From Mimachlamys varia (Eukaryota; Mollusca; Bivalvia; Pectinida; Pectinidae), in NCBI GenBank assembly GCA_947623455.1, contig OX392545.1:26363001-26427000 (forward strand): a stretch of DNA of 64,000 nucleotides. Direction: 5' to 3'. This document shows, one piece after another, positions 25,061-36,700 of this stretch. Every line of letters starts with the position of its first letter. Positions within the stretch are counted from its first letter, which is position 1. Position numbers and translations under genes: made by a program. The notes beneath the pieces were generated by a model. The model made no database searches, had not been told where the DNA came from, and was given only the letters and a program-made list of their open reading frames with translations.

Positions 25061-25689
25061 TAAATATTAGAACAAGAATTCCTCGGAAGTGGACGGGTCG
25101 CCTGTGTGGCAAAAAATAGACATATAATAACGAGTCAGAACATTTTTTAACTAGGAAGTGTTTTTAAGTAAACAGGATTCATAGAGGCGAAAAGGAACTG
25201 TAAAAAAAAAGAAACTCTTAAGTCTGCTGAAATAATATCGCTCTCATTTATGCAAATCGACAGTCTGCAATTCAGGCCACGCTAATATCGATAAAGCTTA
25301 ACAGAATGGAGCTTAATTCTAATTAAAACCTTTTTTAATCAATAAGTCAATAAATCAATCTTCTTTATTCATAACGTTCTTCACACTGCCGTGTTTTGTT
25401 TATTTTATGAACGGTCGCTTATTCAGTTATAAATACCGTCCCGCTATTTCTTGTCGGTCGTTCCTCGATACTCGCTTCGACCAGTCTGAATTTGTTCCCA
25501 ATATCGGTCAAACGTCTATGCAGTGCTTGGATGTATACGTACAGGGGTTAGCGGAGGACTTTTTTACACTCAGAATTTTTACTTGAAACTTACAAACAAG
25601 TTAAAGTTGCAAGCTTGGCAATGAGAGATTGTGTGATTCCTTATTCTCACTCACGTAACTACGAAAGCCGATTAGTACCACATGAAAAA
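25061..25689. other. No gene recognised
   Basis: AT-rich intergenic sequence, with no clear repeat or coding signal. Confidence 0.5.
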
Positions 25690-25925
25690 AATATATTTAT
25701 CTCGTTATAACGAGTTACGCAAAGTCGTTATTACGAGATACGCTTTACTTAAGTCGTTATTACGAGAAACGTTAAGTCGTTATTACGAGATACATTATCT
25801 CGTTATTACGAGATACGCTAAGTCGTTATTACGAGATGCGCTAAGTCGTTATTACGAGTTACGCTAAGTCGTTATTACAAGATACGTTATCTCGTTATTA
25901 CGGGATACGCTAAGTCGTTATAATA
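25690..25925. repeat. ~23-bp tandem repeat with palindromic core
   Basis: TCGTTATTACGAGATACGCT with AAG repeats about 10 times. CTCGTTATTACGAG is itself nearly palindromic. Confidence 0.88.
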
Positions 25926-26220
25926 GTCTTAATGACTATATATATTCGTATAAAAAGTCTTAGTTGTAATGAGGGGAAAATTCGCAGTAATAATTTCTGA
26001 TTCTAAGTCTAGGGATGACAAAGAAAACATATGTCTGATAAGTAATGGCCTTGGAACGCTCACCTATTCCGGTGAGAACATCCACAGGGACATGGGTATG
26101 TGGTACAGCAATTTTTTTTACCTAAACTTAGGTGTTTAGAGAAATTTTACACTTTCTCTCGGGGGAGGGGGGGGGGGGCAATTTTCGATATAAATGCTTC
26201 CATAATGGTCAAAAAAAAAA

Positions 26221-26300
26221 AAGGATTGTACCTCATTTTGACTGCGTATACGGTAGGATGCCTGCAGTTGGAAACAAACATAGTCTATGGTGCCCGCTCC
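26221..26300. mobile_element. Partial copy of the 99-bp MITE
   Basis: AAGGATTGTACCTCATTTTG ACTGCGTATACGG matches the left part of 24246-24344. The right end is diverged. It is preceded by poly-G (26160-26179) and poly-A tracts. Confidence 0.7.
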
Positions 26301-26694
26301 ATAGTGAATATTGTTCTATCCTCTTGTGCATTGAAATTATATTATACCTGAAAGTCATTGATTTGTATTGGCATGTCTAATATCTTCCCGGAGTTGTCGT
26401 TGTTGAAGGAAAGACAACTCTGGTAAATATTGTGGTAATTCCCCTACACTAAAGGGAAGCAACTCATGTCACATTACCCTCATACAAAATGTATATAATT
26501 TACACTGCATTGCTGGTGTCTTTAGCTTACCATTCAGAAACACGTAGCCAGCATTACTTTTAAGGTTCTCTCCTTTGTTCATCATTGTATTCCATACACA
26601 CGTGTATTTTGTACCTTTGTAAAGCACTTTTATGATTGCTGTTTGATTAATAAAATAAGAAAAAAATCATACGAAATCAATTTGTTACTCTAAT

Positions 26695-26940
26695 TCCATA
26701 GGAAGATTTTTCCAGCAGAACGTTGGCAGTTCCATATAAACAACTTAGTCCCTCTCTTTGGCTTCTTGTGTTTGATTTTCATGCGTGGCTGAATTCGTCG
26801 AGGAACTCATCAGTACAAGTAACAACGATTTTGCCAGATCTTTCAATTTTACTTATTAATATATCGACGATGCATGGTCGATAAATAATAATAATAATAA
26901 GTTTGTTGACCATGTCGATCGCTAACCTCGATTTATACTA
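26695..26940 (+). pseudogene. Decayed Penelope-type reverse transcriptase fragment
   Basis: Conceptual pieces are recognisable beside the better copy at 49400-49975: GKIFQQNVG, then AEFVEEL, ARSFNFTY, YIDDAWS and FVDHVDR. Stops, a shift and an AAT-triplet expansion inside the motif interrupt it. It retains the YIDD catalytic motif of Penelope-like reverse transcriptases but cannot be translated. Confidence 0.75.
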
Positions 26941-28499
26941 ACAATATGAACAACAACGACGAAGGCATAACTCGAATGTTTGGACATGGTAAAAGAATTA
27001 AATGTGAAAGGTACATTTTTTAAAATGCAAACTGGCTGTAACGAATTATCAGGTCCCTATGTTCACTGTGCCAGACTTTGTGCCACCACTCTGATCGGCC
27101 AGTTTCTACGATTTAGATCAAAGGGACAATACTGAAAACTATAGTAAATAGCACGGCCTGTGTTTCACAGTGAAGGAATCTGACAACAAACGATTTGATT
27201 GGTCGTTCAATCTCAAGTAGTAAATTGATGGGCGGAGCAAGGTAAAGCTAAACTTCTGTGCAGTTCCCTGTCAATACATTTTTGTGAAGTTCACATAGTT
27301 TTCAAAGATTAAAATTTAAGATTTAACAGACTTTTTTGGTTGGACAAACTAAGGTGAATTTTCACCTAAAAGGTAACATTTTACTAATTAACGTACCGTT
27401 ATCAACATAAAAATATTTTTTTTTTATTGTACATCATTATAGAGAAACCTTCTATTCGTGTATTTTTTTCTAAAATTTTATATTTCCGGTAATATTTCAG
27501 GTTAAACTAGGGACATATGTCCCTGGGCAAAACATGATAACGTAACTTCAAAGCTTTGTCTTGCATTCATCTTACCACAAATTGCAGCATATTTATTTAG
27601 TCTGAGTCAGGATTTGATGAACGTTTTATCAGATAAATATATTAAGAAATATCTTTCTGATAATCGAACTGAAAATATCGGTAAATGTGTTGTTTGGTAC
27701 CGATGAACGAGACTACCTTTGTCACATGGGTGTTCGTCCGATATTTCCTGCTTTAGCTAATATAAAAAATAATATAATTTGCAACATGCAAACTCTTTAT
27801 TGCTATCAGAACTCACGTTAGGGAAAGACAGTTTCACCTCACATCGACTTGGGTTAACCTGCTTGTTCGTTTGTATTATAGAAAACTCCCGATAAGATCG
27901 AAAGCCACGACGTCAAAGCCAATCAGAAATATTGTTCTTTTGTTTCTAGACTCAGACGGGAGATTTTACTTCCGGACTACCGATATAAAATTACAATTTT
28001 GTCGCGATCAACAGTGAGCGCCATTTTTATCAACACGACTTTTGTCGCGATTAACAGCCAAAAGGTTTTAATCAGATGTGAGATTTCACAATCACGATCG
28101 CTGCTTTATATATATTTCAAAGTCTGTGGTTGAAAGCGAACGTTTATACGTCAGCCATATTGGATGGGTTTTCAATTCCTTATATGGGCATTCTGCATGG
28201 TTTTATAATGTTTATTTAAAACATTTAACATTAACGGAAATAGATTTAATTATATGTGAAGTTTATATAAGATTCACGTTAGAAGTGTTCCGCTTGTCCG
28301 TATTTACCCATATGTCCAACAGTATTCTCAACGAAGCACCAGATACTGAAAAAGTTGTCTCCCGTATTTAGAGTAATTACAGAGATTACCGCTAGGTGTC
28401 CCAAACTCCGTATATCCGGTTTTTGACTGGCCCCTTTATGTACGGCGTTACTAATGCCTCCTTAAAAATCCAAATTTTTACTTCGAGGACGTGACATTC
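26941..28499. other. No gene recognised
   Basis: Intergenic DNA. The open frame at 28078-28371 has no recognisable domain. A short direct duplication of TTTTGTCGCGAT-AACAG is seen near 28000 and 28040. Confidence 0.5.
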
Positions 28500-28870
28500 A
28501 GTTCGAAGAGACCTATTGCGGATATCATCGATAAAGTAGATAATGCTAATATTCCCGGAAGACCTGGGCTCGTATTCATAAAACCATTCTCGTACTCAAA
28601 CATGGATTCTGTGCTCAAGCCAGCTTTCTTGAAACTCACCTAGATTTTGTCAAAGATCAAAAAGTCAATTGTGAAATTAGTATTCGGCTCCATGGATCTT
28701 CAATCTTTCATTAAAACTTTGACAAAATAAGAATTATTGAATAAGATATAGACCAAATAAGAGATTAGGCTTCAGCCCAAAATCAATGCTTGAGCATTAG
28801 AATGGTTTCATGAATACGAGCCCAGGTCTTATTCTCTTCAGCGATTGTGAATCATATATGAAAGCTTAGT
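28500..28870 (+). mobile_element. MITE (28562-28827) inside a diverged repeat A
   Basis: The MITE has about 38-base inverted ends starting ACCTGGGCTCGTATTCATAA. Its left flank (CATCGATAAAGTAGATAATG...CCCGGAAG) and right flank (GGTCTTATTCTCTT) are adjoining parts of repeat A, so it inserted at the ACCT|GGTC position of that repeat. Confidence 0.75.
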
Positions 28871-29099
28871 TTCACATTTGTGTGTTATTTTCTGGTGGTT
28901 TTGCCTTTGTATTAGTGTTTGCTCGAATGCTATTGGCATCGCTGTCACCTGAGTATTTTTTTTTAATATTCTTGGTTTAGTGTCTTCGCAACAGTCCTCA
29001 TGTTGTTACGATGCGCAACCAGTTTTGTCTCATTAAGAACTTAAGTTTTGTACTTTTAAAAACCCCCAAACCGTATTTAAAATGAAAGTATAAATGTTT

Positions 29100-29150
29100 A
29101 GTTACATTGAAAAGCAAAAAAAAAAAAAAAAATGAATAAATAAAATTTTA
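29100..29150. repeat. Poly-A/AT tract
   Basis: An A run of 18 followed by AATGAATAAATAAA. It may be the tail of an old retroinsertion, but no element body was identified. Confidence 0.5.
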
Positions 29151-29439
29151 AAAAATATGAGATATATAGGGATACGTGGTGGGAAAGGGGGTACAATAAC
29201 TGCATGACTAAAGAAATATCACAACTGTGTGTGTACTAACTGTTTTATCGTTCAAATGTTTTTTTCCATTTATTGGAGATTTCAATTATTTTTGTCTCTT
29301 TAATTTTCTGTATTTAAAAGGCAGTATCTCTCGATTGTGATGGATGTTCCAAATAAATACATTAATTCTCACGGTCATCGAGCAGACTGAAACATGCATA
29401 TTCAGACTTGTAGTATGTTTAGGTTCTTTTCTCACTTTG

Positions 29440-29660
29440 AGGAGGTTACATTGACTTGACGTTTACTTACATTGCTACTGTTGAAGCAGAAGACGCGTAT
29501 CCTACCAGAACACCTGTTCTTATTCTCTTGTACTTTTACGAGGTATCCATGTAAATGTTTAAGGATCTCTGTGTAAAACATATATTACCCCTTTGTAATA
29601 TCTTTCGAGTACGGATTATGGTTTTGTTGACACTTCAGTTTTCTCTGGTGTTTTTTTTTT
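29440..29660 (+). repeat. Repeat A copy
   Basis: Contains GTTGAAGCAGAAGACGCG, CTTGTACTTTTACGAG and GAGTACGGATTATGGTTTTG in the usual order. Confidence 0.75.
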
Positions 29661-29699
29661 TTACACGGGGTATGTTTTAAATTCAATCCCAATACAAAT

Positions 29700-30170
29700 A
29701 TAAAACATATATATAAGTACAATCGACAATCTTTTGATTAGTTGATACGAACAAAATATTGTGTAAATCGTGTTAAACGCTCATTTGTTTTTTAAAACTG
29801 CCCTCGGTCGCTAGCTTAATACAGATTCCCAAACTAAAAATTTTTGTAAATCTTAAGAAGGATAATAAAAAAATAGATATACATATCACACTGATTAAAT
29901 GTTACAGTTACACTAAAGTCAACAAAAGTTTTAGCAAAACCATAACATTTTATTTAATCATATATTTAAAAACTGCTAAGAAATGAGGTGATATAACACT
30001 TTACAAACAACATTCAATACTACACAAGAAATTAATATAAAGAAGAAATGGTAAATATTGATCGCTATGCTAGATGTACATCATACAGATAAAACAAAGG
30101 CTATGATCACAAAACATGTATTTTTAAGTCTTTGAGCATTTGTTTGTTGTTGTTCGCCATCTTGTTCTTA
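29700..30170. other. No gene recognised
   Basis: AT-rich intergenic sequence without clear structure. Confidence 0.45.
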
Positions 30171-30174
30171 TTGA

Positions 30175-30710
30175 GACCTATTCTTTATCATTGTATGATA
30201 TGAATATAGAATATGCTCGTTAGTATGACTGTTGTGATTGAGAATCATACCTCAGTTCTCACTCTGAGGCTATAGCATGTACTTTGATCTGACCTAGAAG
30301 TACATGGCGCGTGTCGTCGATGAAGAAGAGGACGCTTACGCTACCGGAGCACTTGGGTCCGTACCCATGAAATCGTTCTCACTCTCAAGTATGGATTCAG
30401 TACTCAATTATATTTCTTGTAATTCAATTAAGTCATGTAATACAATCAAAACGTGAAGTGTAAACATTGCAAACAGCATTTGGTTCCTCAATGTGTATCC
30501 AAATTAATGACAATAATATGTTTTATTATTTAACAAACGGAACAAGAAATCAGGGCTGAGCACAAACATGTACCATGCTTAATCATAAGAACGGTTTCAT
30601 AAATACGGGCTGGGGCCTTATTCTCTGATAAGTTTACAAGTGTGTCCATGTAAATATGTCATTTGTTCAAAGTTTGCCTCTAGTTTCGATTTACTTCGTG
30701 CATTTATTGA
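30175..30710 (+). mobile_element. Repeat A interrupted by the same MITE family (about 30354-30614)
   Basis: Repeat A sequence (TCGTCGATGAAGAAGAGGAC...CCGGAGCACTT) is followed by a MITE with ends GGGTCCGTACCCATGAAATC and an inverted partner, then GCCTTATTCTCTGATAAG of repeat A. The insertion point is the same as in the copy at 28562. Confidence 0.72.
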
Positions 30711-31239
30711 CGAGGGATATTTCTGTTTAATGTTTTTGATACATATTTAACACTGTGTATCCCGCCGTCGTATTGATGAGCTTGGGAATTCATCATTTGT
30801 TTTCCAGATGTGAAGAGAACGTATTGTTGATATTGTAAATATTTAATTAAAGACAAATACGTCACCTTTCTAGTATTGCTTTTTCATCGATATATACACA
30901 GATATGTATGTAACTTTCCACGTGTGTTTATTAAGGAAAAGCGTATATTCTGCCTGTATTAAAGTCGCAAACTGTTTCACAAAAAGTTAAATCTCTACCA
31001 AGAAAAATGCAACTTCCGTGATAAATGCTGACTGCTGACAGTCAAACTTATAACACAAGGTTTCCAAGAGATGTAAGCAAATGAAGATTAATTATAGACA
31101 AGGTTTAAGTAGGATATTTCTTTATACAGTATAAACTTCATGGTCGATGTTTTCGATTATGTTCATTAAAAACATGTATAAATTTTATCTATTTTACAAC
31201 AATTATGAAACAAGTTATCCAACTTATATTAATTCATCT
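30711..31239. other. No gene recognised
   Basis: AT-rich intergenic DNA with no coding or repeat signal that I can name. Confidence 0.45.
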
Positions 31240-31416
31240 TGTTGACCCGGACGTTAGCGCATTAGGGGTCTTATTGTGGGAGGAAACCGGAGTATTCCGA
31301 GAAAACCCAAGAGGTCGGGCAGGTGACCCCATACCTTTTCACGTTTGGTCGGGGAATCGAACCCCGATCGCCTTGGTGAAAGGTTAGTGCGCTATCCACT
31401 GCACCACCCGACAACC
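31240..31416 (-). mobile_element. tRNA-derived SINE
   Basis: On the minus strand the head GGTTGTCGGGTGGTGCAGTG shows a box A-like TGGTGCAGTGGATAGCG and a box B GGTTCGATTCC. A conserved core with GTTTTCTCGGAATACTCCGG and TTTCCTCCCACAATAAGACC follows. This head-plus-core plan is widespread in molluscan SINEs. It is not a functional tRNA gene. Confidence 0.88.
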
Positions 31417-31944
31417 CTATGTTCATTACCACCCTATGTTCGTTAGAGTTCCTTGTAGTTTCGTTGTCTAGATGTACGTAAGAAAAAAGCCAAGGTGTAA
31501 CATATGTAAGAATAGAAAACCAATGCGTAAATTTCGGCACACGTGCATCGTTTACAAAAACCTGATTCTTCATTTCTTTGCTGTGATAGGGCGGGACAGA
31601 ATTTCCCGTGACAGAACATGTGACCAATTCGACCAATCAGCAGCTCGAAATATCAATCCCGTATAATGGGTCCAAACTTTATCGAAGTTGCGGTATGGCC
31701 GCGCAAATCTCTTTATTTTTGGCTAGGTTAAGAAACTATACGACAATAGTCCCTTTAATATATGTTAATATTGAAACCATTTTTGAAAGACTGAGAAAGC
31801 GAAATATAAAACAAAGCTGTCAACTGGTTATCGTGACACCATGATTGATTACATGGCACACAAATTGTATGAAATGGTAACTCAATATAATGCGTTCCAT
31901 TTAAAATATCAACAGAGAATCACCCTTATGTTGAAGTAAAACAA

Positions 31945-32290
31945 CCGAACACTTAATAGAAAACAAAATCAGAGAATACCAAAGCGTCAACAAAACCATA
32001 ATACGAACTCAAAATCGATTAAACTAAGGGCAAAGTAGGAACAAAGGAAATATTTACATGGAGACTCTCGTAAAAGCACAAGAGAATAAGACGGGGTGTT
32101 CCGGAAGAGTAAGCGTCTTCTGCTTCATCGACGACACCCGCCATGTATATCTTGGTCACATCCAAGTAAGCATCAATCCTCAAAATGAGAACCGAGTCAT
32201 CATTGTCATCACAACAAGTAAACACACTAACAAGAAAACTCAAAAACGTCCATCTTCATATCACACACAGATACAGAATATTTCTCGATG
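31945..32290 (-). repeat. Repeat A, near full length
   Basis: On the minus strand it reads GAGAAATATTCTGTATCTGT, GATGAAGCAGAAGACGC and GATTTTGAGTTCGTATTATG in element order. It pairs TACATGG with CCATGTA at the ends of its central block. Confidence 0.85.
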
Positions 32291-32790
32291 AGATCAGCAT
32301 CAACGAAAAATATGCTTGTTTAGTCGTTCGCAGTAGGATGAGTAATTATGTAAATGAGTAAATACTACGAAAAGTTTTCCGTCAAAGGCGGTACGTAAGA
32401 TATTTCTAATTACAAGACATTGGTCATTCAGGAAAAATACTTCAGGTGATTCATAAACACAGGTGTTGAAAAATCGCAGTTATGGCGACCAGATTTTAGA
32501 CTGCAATAAGAATGATTGACGTCGATCAAAAGAAGTCTTTCGGCAGAAACGTATTTCGACTGTTTTGTTAGCACGTTGATTTTATTGAAACAACGTACAC
32601 AAGCAAACATCTCTGATAAGTAGGCAACGCTCTAAATTAAACCCGTAGTTACGGTGACGAAGCAGAAAATGCATAAAACGTTTTAAATTGTTATACAGTA
32701 CTACAGTGACGTCCGAAGAATTCTTTCATTGTTTCAATGTCAAGCAATGACTTTGTGTCAAAGTCATAATTAATTCCTGTAAATAAAAGA
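32291..32790. other. No gene recognised
   Basis: Intergenic DNA between repeat A copies. The short open frame here has no recognisable domain. Confidence 0.45.
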
Positions 32791-32794
32791 TAAA

Positions 32795-33640
32795 AATATT
32801 AGAGAATACCGCAGGGTAAAAAAACTATGAACTGAACTCAAAACCGACTAAACAATGGGCAAAATATGAACAAAAGAATGATATGCTTGGAGACTCTTTG
32901 TAAAAGTACAAGAAAATTAGAAAAGGTTTTCCGAAAGAGTAACCGTCTTCTGCTTCATCGACGACACCAACCATGCAAATCTTGGTCGTATCTAAGTAAC
33001 CATCGAATCCTCAAAACAAGAAAGCACACTGACGAGCTTACTTAAAAACGTCAATCGTCTTATCACACAACGATACAGAATATTTCTCAATTAGACAAAG
33101 ATAGCCACTAAAAAAATTGCCCATCTTTCTGATCAACCTGCATCTCTTGAATCCTTGTGTTGTACATTTTGGTCAATAACAAAGGATATTTTTTAAAATA
33201 TGATTCGCTGTCGGCTTGTATACTTGTATACCACAAATCATTCGGAAGGATAAGCGTCTTCTGCTTCATCGATGACACCCGCCATGTAAATCGAAATGTA
33301 CTCCAGGTTCTGACATATTCTCATACCGATAACTTGAGTAGAGACAACAAAACCACAGGACACTTTAATGAGTATAATAGAAAACATCGACCTCTATACT
33401 GCACACATAAACATCATATTTCCCTGTCCATAGTCTCTTCATCCTCTTACATCTCTTGAGAACCTTGTGTTTGTACTCTATGTCAGCATTCGGCATCTAT
33501 CACTGAACACGTGATATTCGGAACAAGCTCTTACGTACAGATAAAATAGAGAATACCGAAGCGTTCCAAAAATCATAATCCGAGCTCAAAATCGATTAAA
33601 CCAGGGGCAAAATATGAACAAAGGAAAGATTTACATGGAG
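32795..33640 (-). repeat. Cluster of three repeat A pieces
   Basis: Minus-strand copies at 32795-33160, 33235-33420 and 33545-33640. The first two each carry the GATGAAGCAGAAGACG block; the last is a terminal piece ending about 130 bases from the next lectin gene. Confidence 0.75.
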
Positions 33641-33719
33641 GCAGAATCAGCTATTACAGTACATGTAAACACCAGATAGGTGATGCAGGGATGATGATTA
33701 AAACACCAGTGTCATTTGT

Positions 33720-33725
33720 TTTATT
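33720..33725 (-). terminator. Likely polyadenylation signal of the two-lectin gene
   Basis: AATAAA on the minus strand, 43 bases beyond the stop codon at 33769. Position and hexamer are both typical. Confidence 0.5.
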
Positions 33726-33768
33726 TTGTGCTATATACAATATGTTAAATATAAATAAGTATGACATG

Positions 33769-36700
33769 TCAAACAGTAAAAAGAACACACATTCCTTTGA
33801 TGTCGTCGTATTGCATTTCCGAACATGAATTGACATTTAAACAAAGCCTTGCGCACCTAATGGCTGATGACGTCATTACTACGTTATAGACACGATCGTT
33901 GTTAGCAGGGTACTCCTGTCGGTGAAACGATCGGCAACTTTGGTCACATGACGAATTACGATTGAAAAATGCGTAAATTGGTCCTTCGGCGGATGGTGTA
34001 GACATCGTCGAAGACGCGGCAGCTGTAATTGTTGCTGATGAGAGCGTGGCAGTAGCTGCTGATAGCGAGGCTAATGCTTGTACAGTCATTGTCTCGGGAA
34101 ATCCCGTTGACACAGTTGGTGATTGAGGAGTCACATCAGGTGTAAAAACAAGGCTGGTTTCTGTTGCTGTCGAAGTATAATCAAAGGAGGAAAACGAAGA
34201 GGAGTAATGGTCAGCTGACGATGGAGAAATAATAGCAGGGGACATGTAGGAACTATTTAAATCCGGTGTATTATTAAAGGAGGAATTACTTGAAGGTGGC
34301 GTAGTGATAATCGTAGACGTTGTACTATGGCTGAGGGACGTACTACTTTCCGAAAGTAAAGAATTCAAGGTTTGAGTGTTTGAATAAGAAGACATTTTTG
34401 AAAAAGGAACTGAACTAACAGAAGGTGAGGAAATACCTGTTGTCAAAGATGACAAACTCGGAAACAGAGTTGGATTGATAGAGGCTGAGTTTGCGTCTGT
34501 ATCAATGGGGGTTACACTCGGAAACAGTGTTGAATTAATAGATAATGAATTTGTGTCTGTGGTCATGGAGGATGAACTTGGAAATAGAGATGAATTAAAG
34601 GCGGCTGATTCTGTGCCCGATGTCATGGAGGATAAACTCGGAAACACTGTTAAATTGATAAAGGCTGAATTTGTGTATGTTGTCATGGAAGATAAACTCG
34701 GAAACAGAGTGTAATTCATAGAGGCTAAATTTGTGAGTGTTGTCGTGGATGAAATGTTAGAAAAAATAGTTGAATTAATAGAAGCTGAATTTGCGTCTGT
34801 TGTCATGGAGGATGAACTTGAAAACAACTTAGAAGTAATAAATGGTGAAGCTGTGTCTGTTGTATTGGAGGATACACTAGGAAACAGAGTTGAATTCATA
34901 GAGGCTGAATTTGTGTCTGATGCCATGGGGGATGAACTCGGATTCAGAGTTGAACTAATAGAAGCTGAATTTGTGTCTGCTATCATTGAGGATAAACTCG
35001 GAAACAGAGTTGAATTAATAGAAGCTGGATTTGCGTTTGTTGTCATTGAGGATAAACTCGGAAACAGAGTGGAATTCATAGAGGTTAGATTTGTGTATGT
35101 TGTCATGGAGGATGAACTCGGAAACAGAGTTGAATTCATAGAGGTTAGATTTGTGTATGTTGTCATGGAGGTAGCACTCGGAAACAGAGTTGAATTAATA
35201 GAAGCTGAATTTGCGTCTGTTGTCATGGAGGATAAACTCGGAAACAGAGTGGAATTCATAGAGGTTAGATTTGTGTATGTTATCATGGAGGATGAACTCG
35301 GAAACAGAGTTGAATTAATAGAAGCTGAATTTGCGTCTGTTGTCATGGAGGATAAACTCGGAAACAGAGTTGAATTAATAGAAGCTGGATTTGCGTCTGT
35401 TGTCATTGAGGATAAACTCGGAAACAGAGTGGAATTCATAGAGGTTAGATTTGTGTATGTTGTCATGGAGGATGAAATCGGAAACAGAGTTGAATTAATA
35501 GAAGCTGAATTTGCGTCTGTTGTCATGGAGGATAAACTCGGAAACAGAGTTGAATTAATAGAAGCTGAATTTGTGTCTATTGTCATGGAAGACATACTTG
35601 GAAACAGAGTTGAATTAAAAGAGGCTGTTGAATTGATCAGGGAACTATTTGTTGGTGGAACTGTACTCGAGGCTGTCGTGGTTTCAATGGTAGACTGAAC
35701 TGAAAAATAGAATCGAAATTCGTTAAATACATTGATCATTATTAACTCAAACAAATATGATACATTGCTACATACATTTGAAGCATAATTATGTTCCATA
35801 TAATGACGGCATAATGATAATATCATTTGGCTCTAGAACAGCGTGGTTTTCCACATATTCACAAAACGTTTATACTATTTGAAAACAAGAAATGTTCTCA
35901 TCTCGCTGTTAGATTATGAGACTCAAGATGATTTTTTTTTATTTCATCTCATAAGCTATCAATTTAAAAAAAAAAGATACAAAAAGCAAACGCAATGGCA
36001 GCTTAAGTTGGAAGCGCAGGGTTCAAAATTGAAACGACAGTTGTGGTATCGCACAACGTTACACGATGTGCGGTGTGCGCACGATGAGTGAACGGTGTGT
36101 ACACGGTGTGGGCACGATGTGAGAACGATGCGATCCTGGGCGATTATTTCTTACCCACAAGTAGGCGCACGATAATCTAACATTGTGCGGTGACAATCGT
36201 GGTCGGTGTAAATTGAGAAATGCTTAACAATATATACGGTCTAGTGCTAGTTGTTTTAAGCTTATTTCTACAATTTATCTACATACATAAGCTGATCTTT
36301 CTATGAAAATTCATCTTCAAATTGGAGCTGGACTTTTGGTAGTTTTTTTTTAAACAAACCAAATAGACACTGTCAACTTTAAACACAAACTAACATGTTC
36401 TCATTCAAGTTAACATTAGCGTTTTTTTTACCAAGTTATACCTGTATATAGAGCATATATTTATACATCTGTGGCCCGGGACACTTATACATAACTTGCC
36501 TTTGTGTAAAACACAGATGATTGAAGGGGTTGGGTACAAATAACAACATTGCTCATTATAAGCGGCGATTTCTGCTTTCATAACGGTCACACGTTAGCCA
36601 TCGCGATTATTAGCCGTGGCGTTGCCAAAGACCAAGCAAAACTCCGGCATGTAGTTTTTATTTACCTGTTCTGTTTTGTTACCTGGGAGCTAAACATGTC

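Noticed and set aside
28078..28371. 97-codon plus-strand open frame as a gene
   Set aside because: No recognisable domain, no splice or homology support, and length within chance for this much sequence.
31340..31416. A tRNA gene on the minus strand
   Set aside because: The tRNA-like head is joined to a conserved SINE core, and no complete cloverleaf with acceptor stem is seen.
31271..31636. 121-codon minus-strand open frame
   Set aside because: It runs through the SINE; the apparent peptide is translated repeat.
34475..35698. Plus-strand open frames opposite the Ser/Thr repeat exon
   Set aside because: Shadow of the 60-bp coding repeat on the minus strand, which is spliced in phase to lectin exons and ends in a PAN-like domain.
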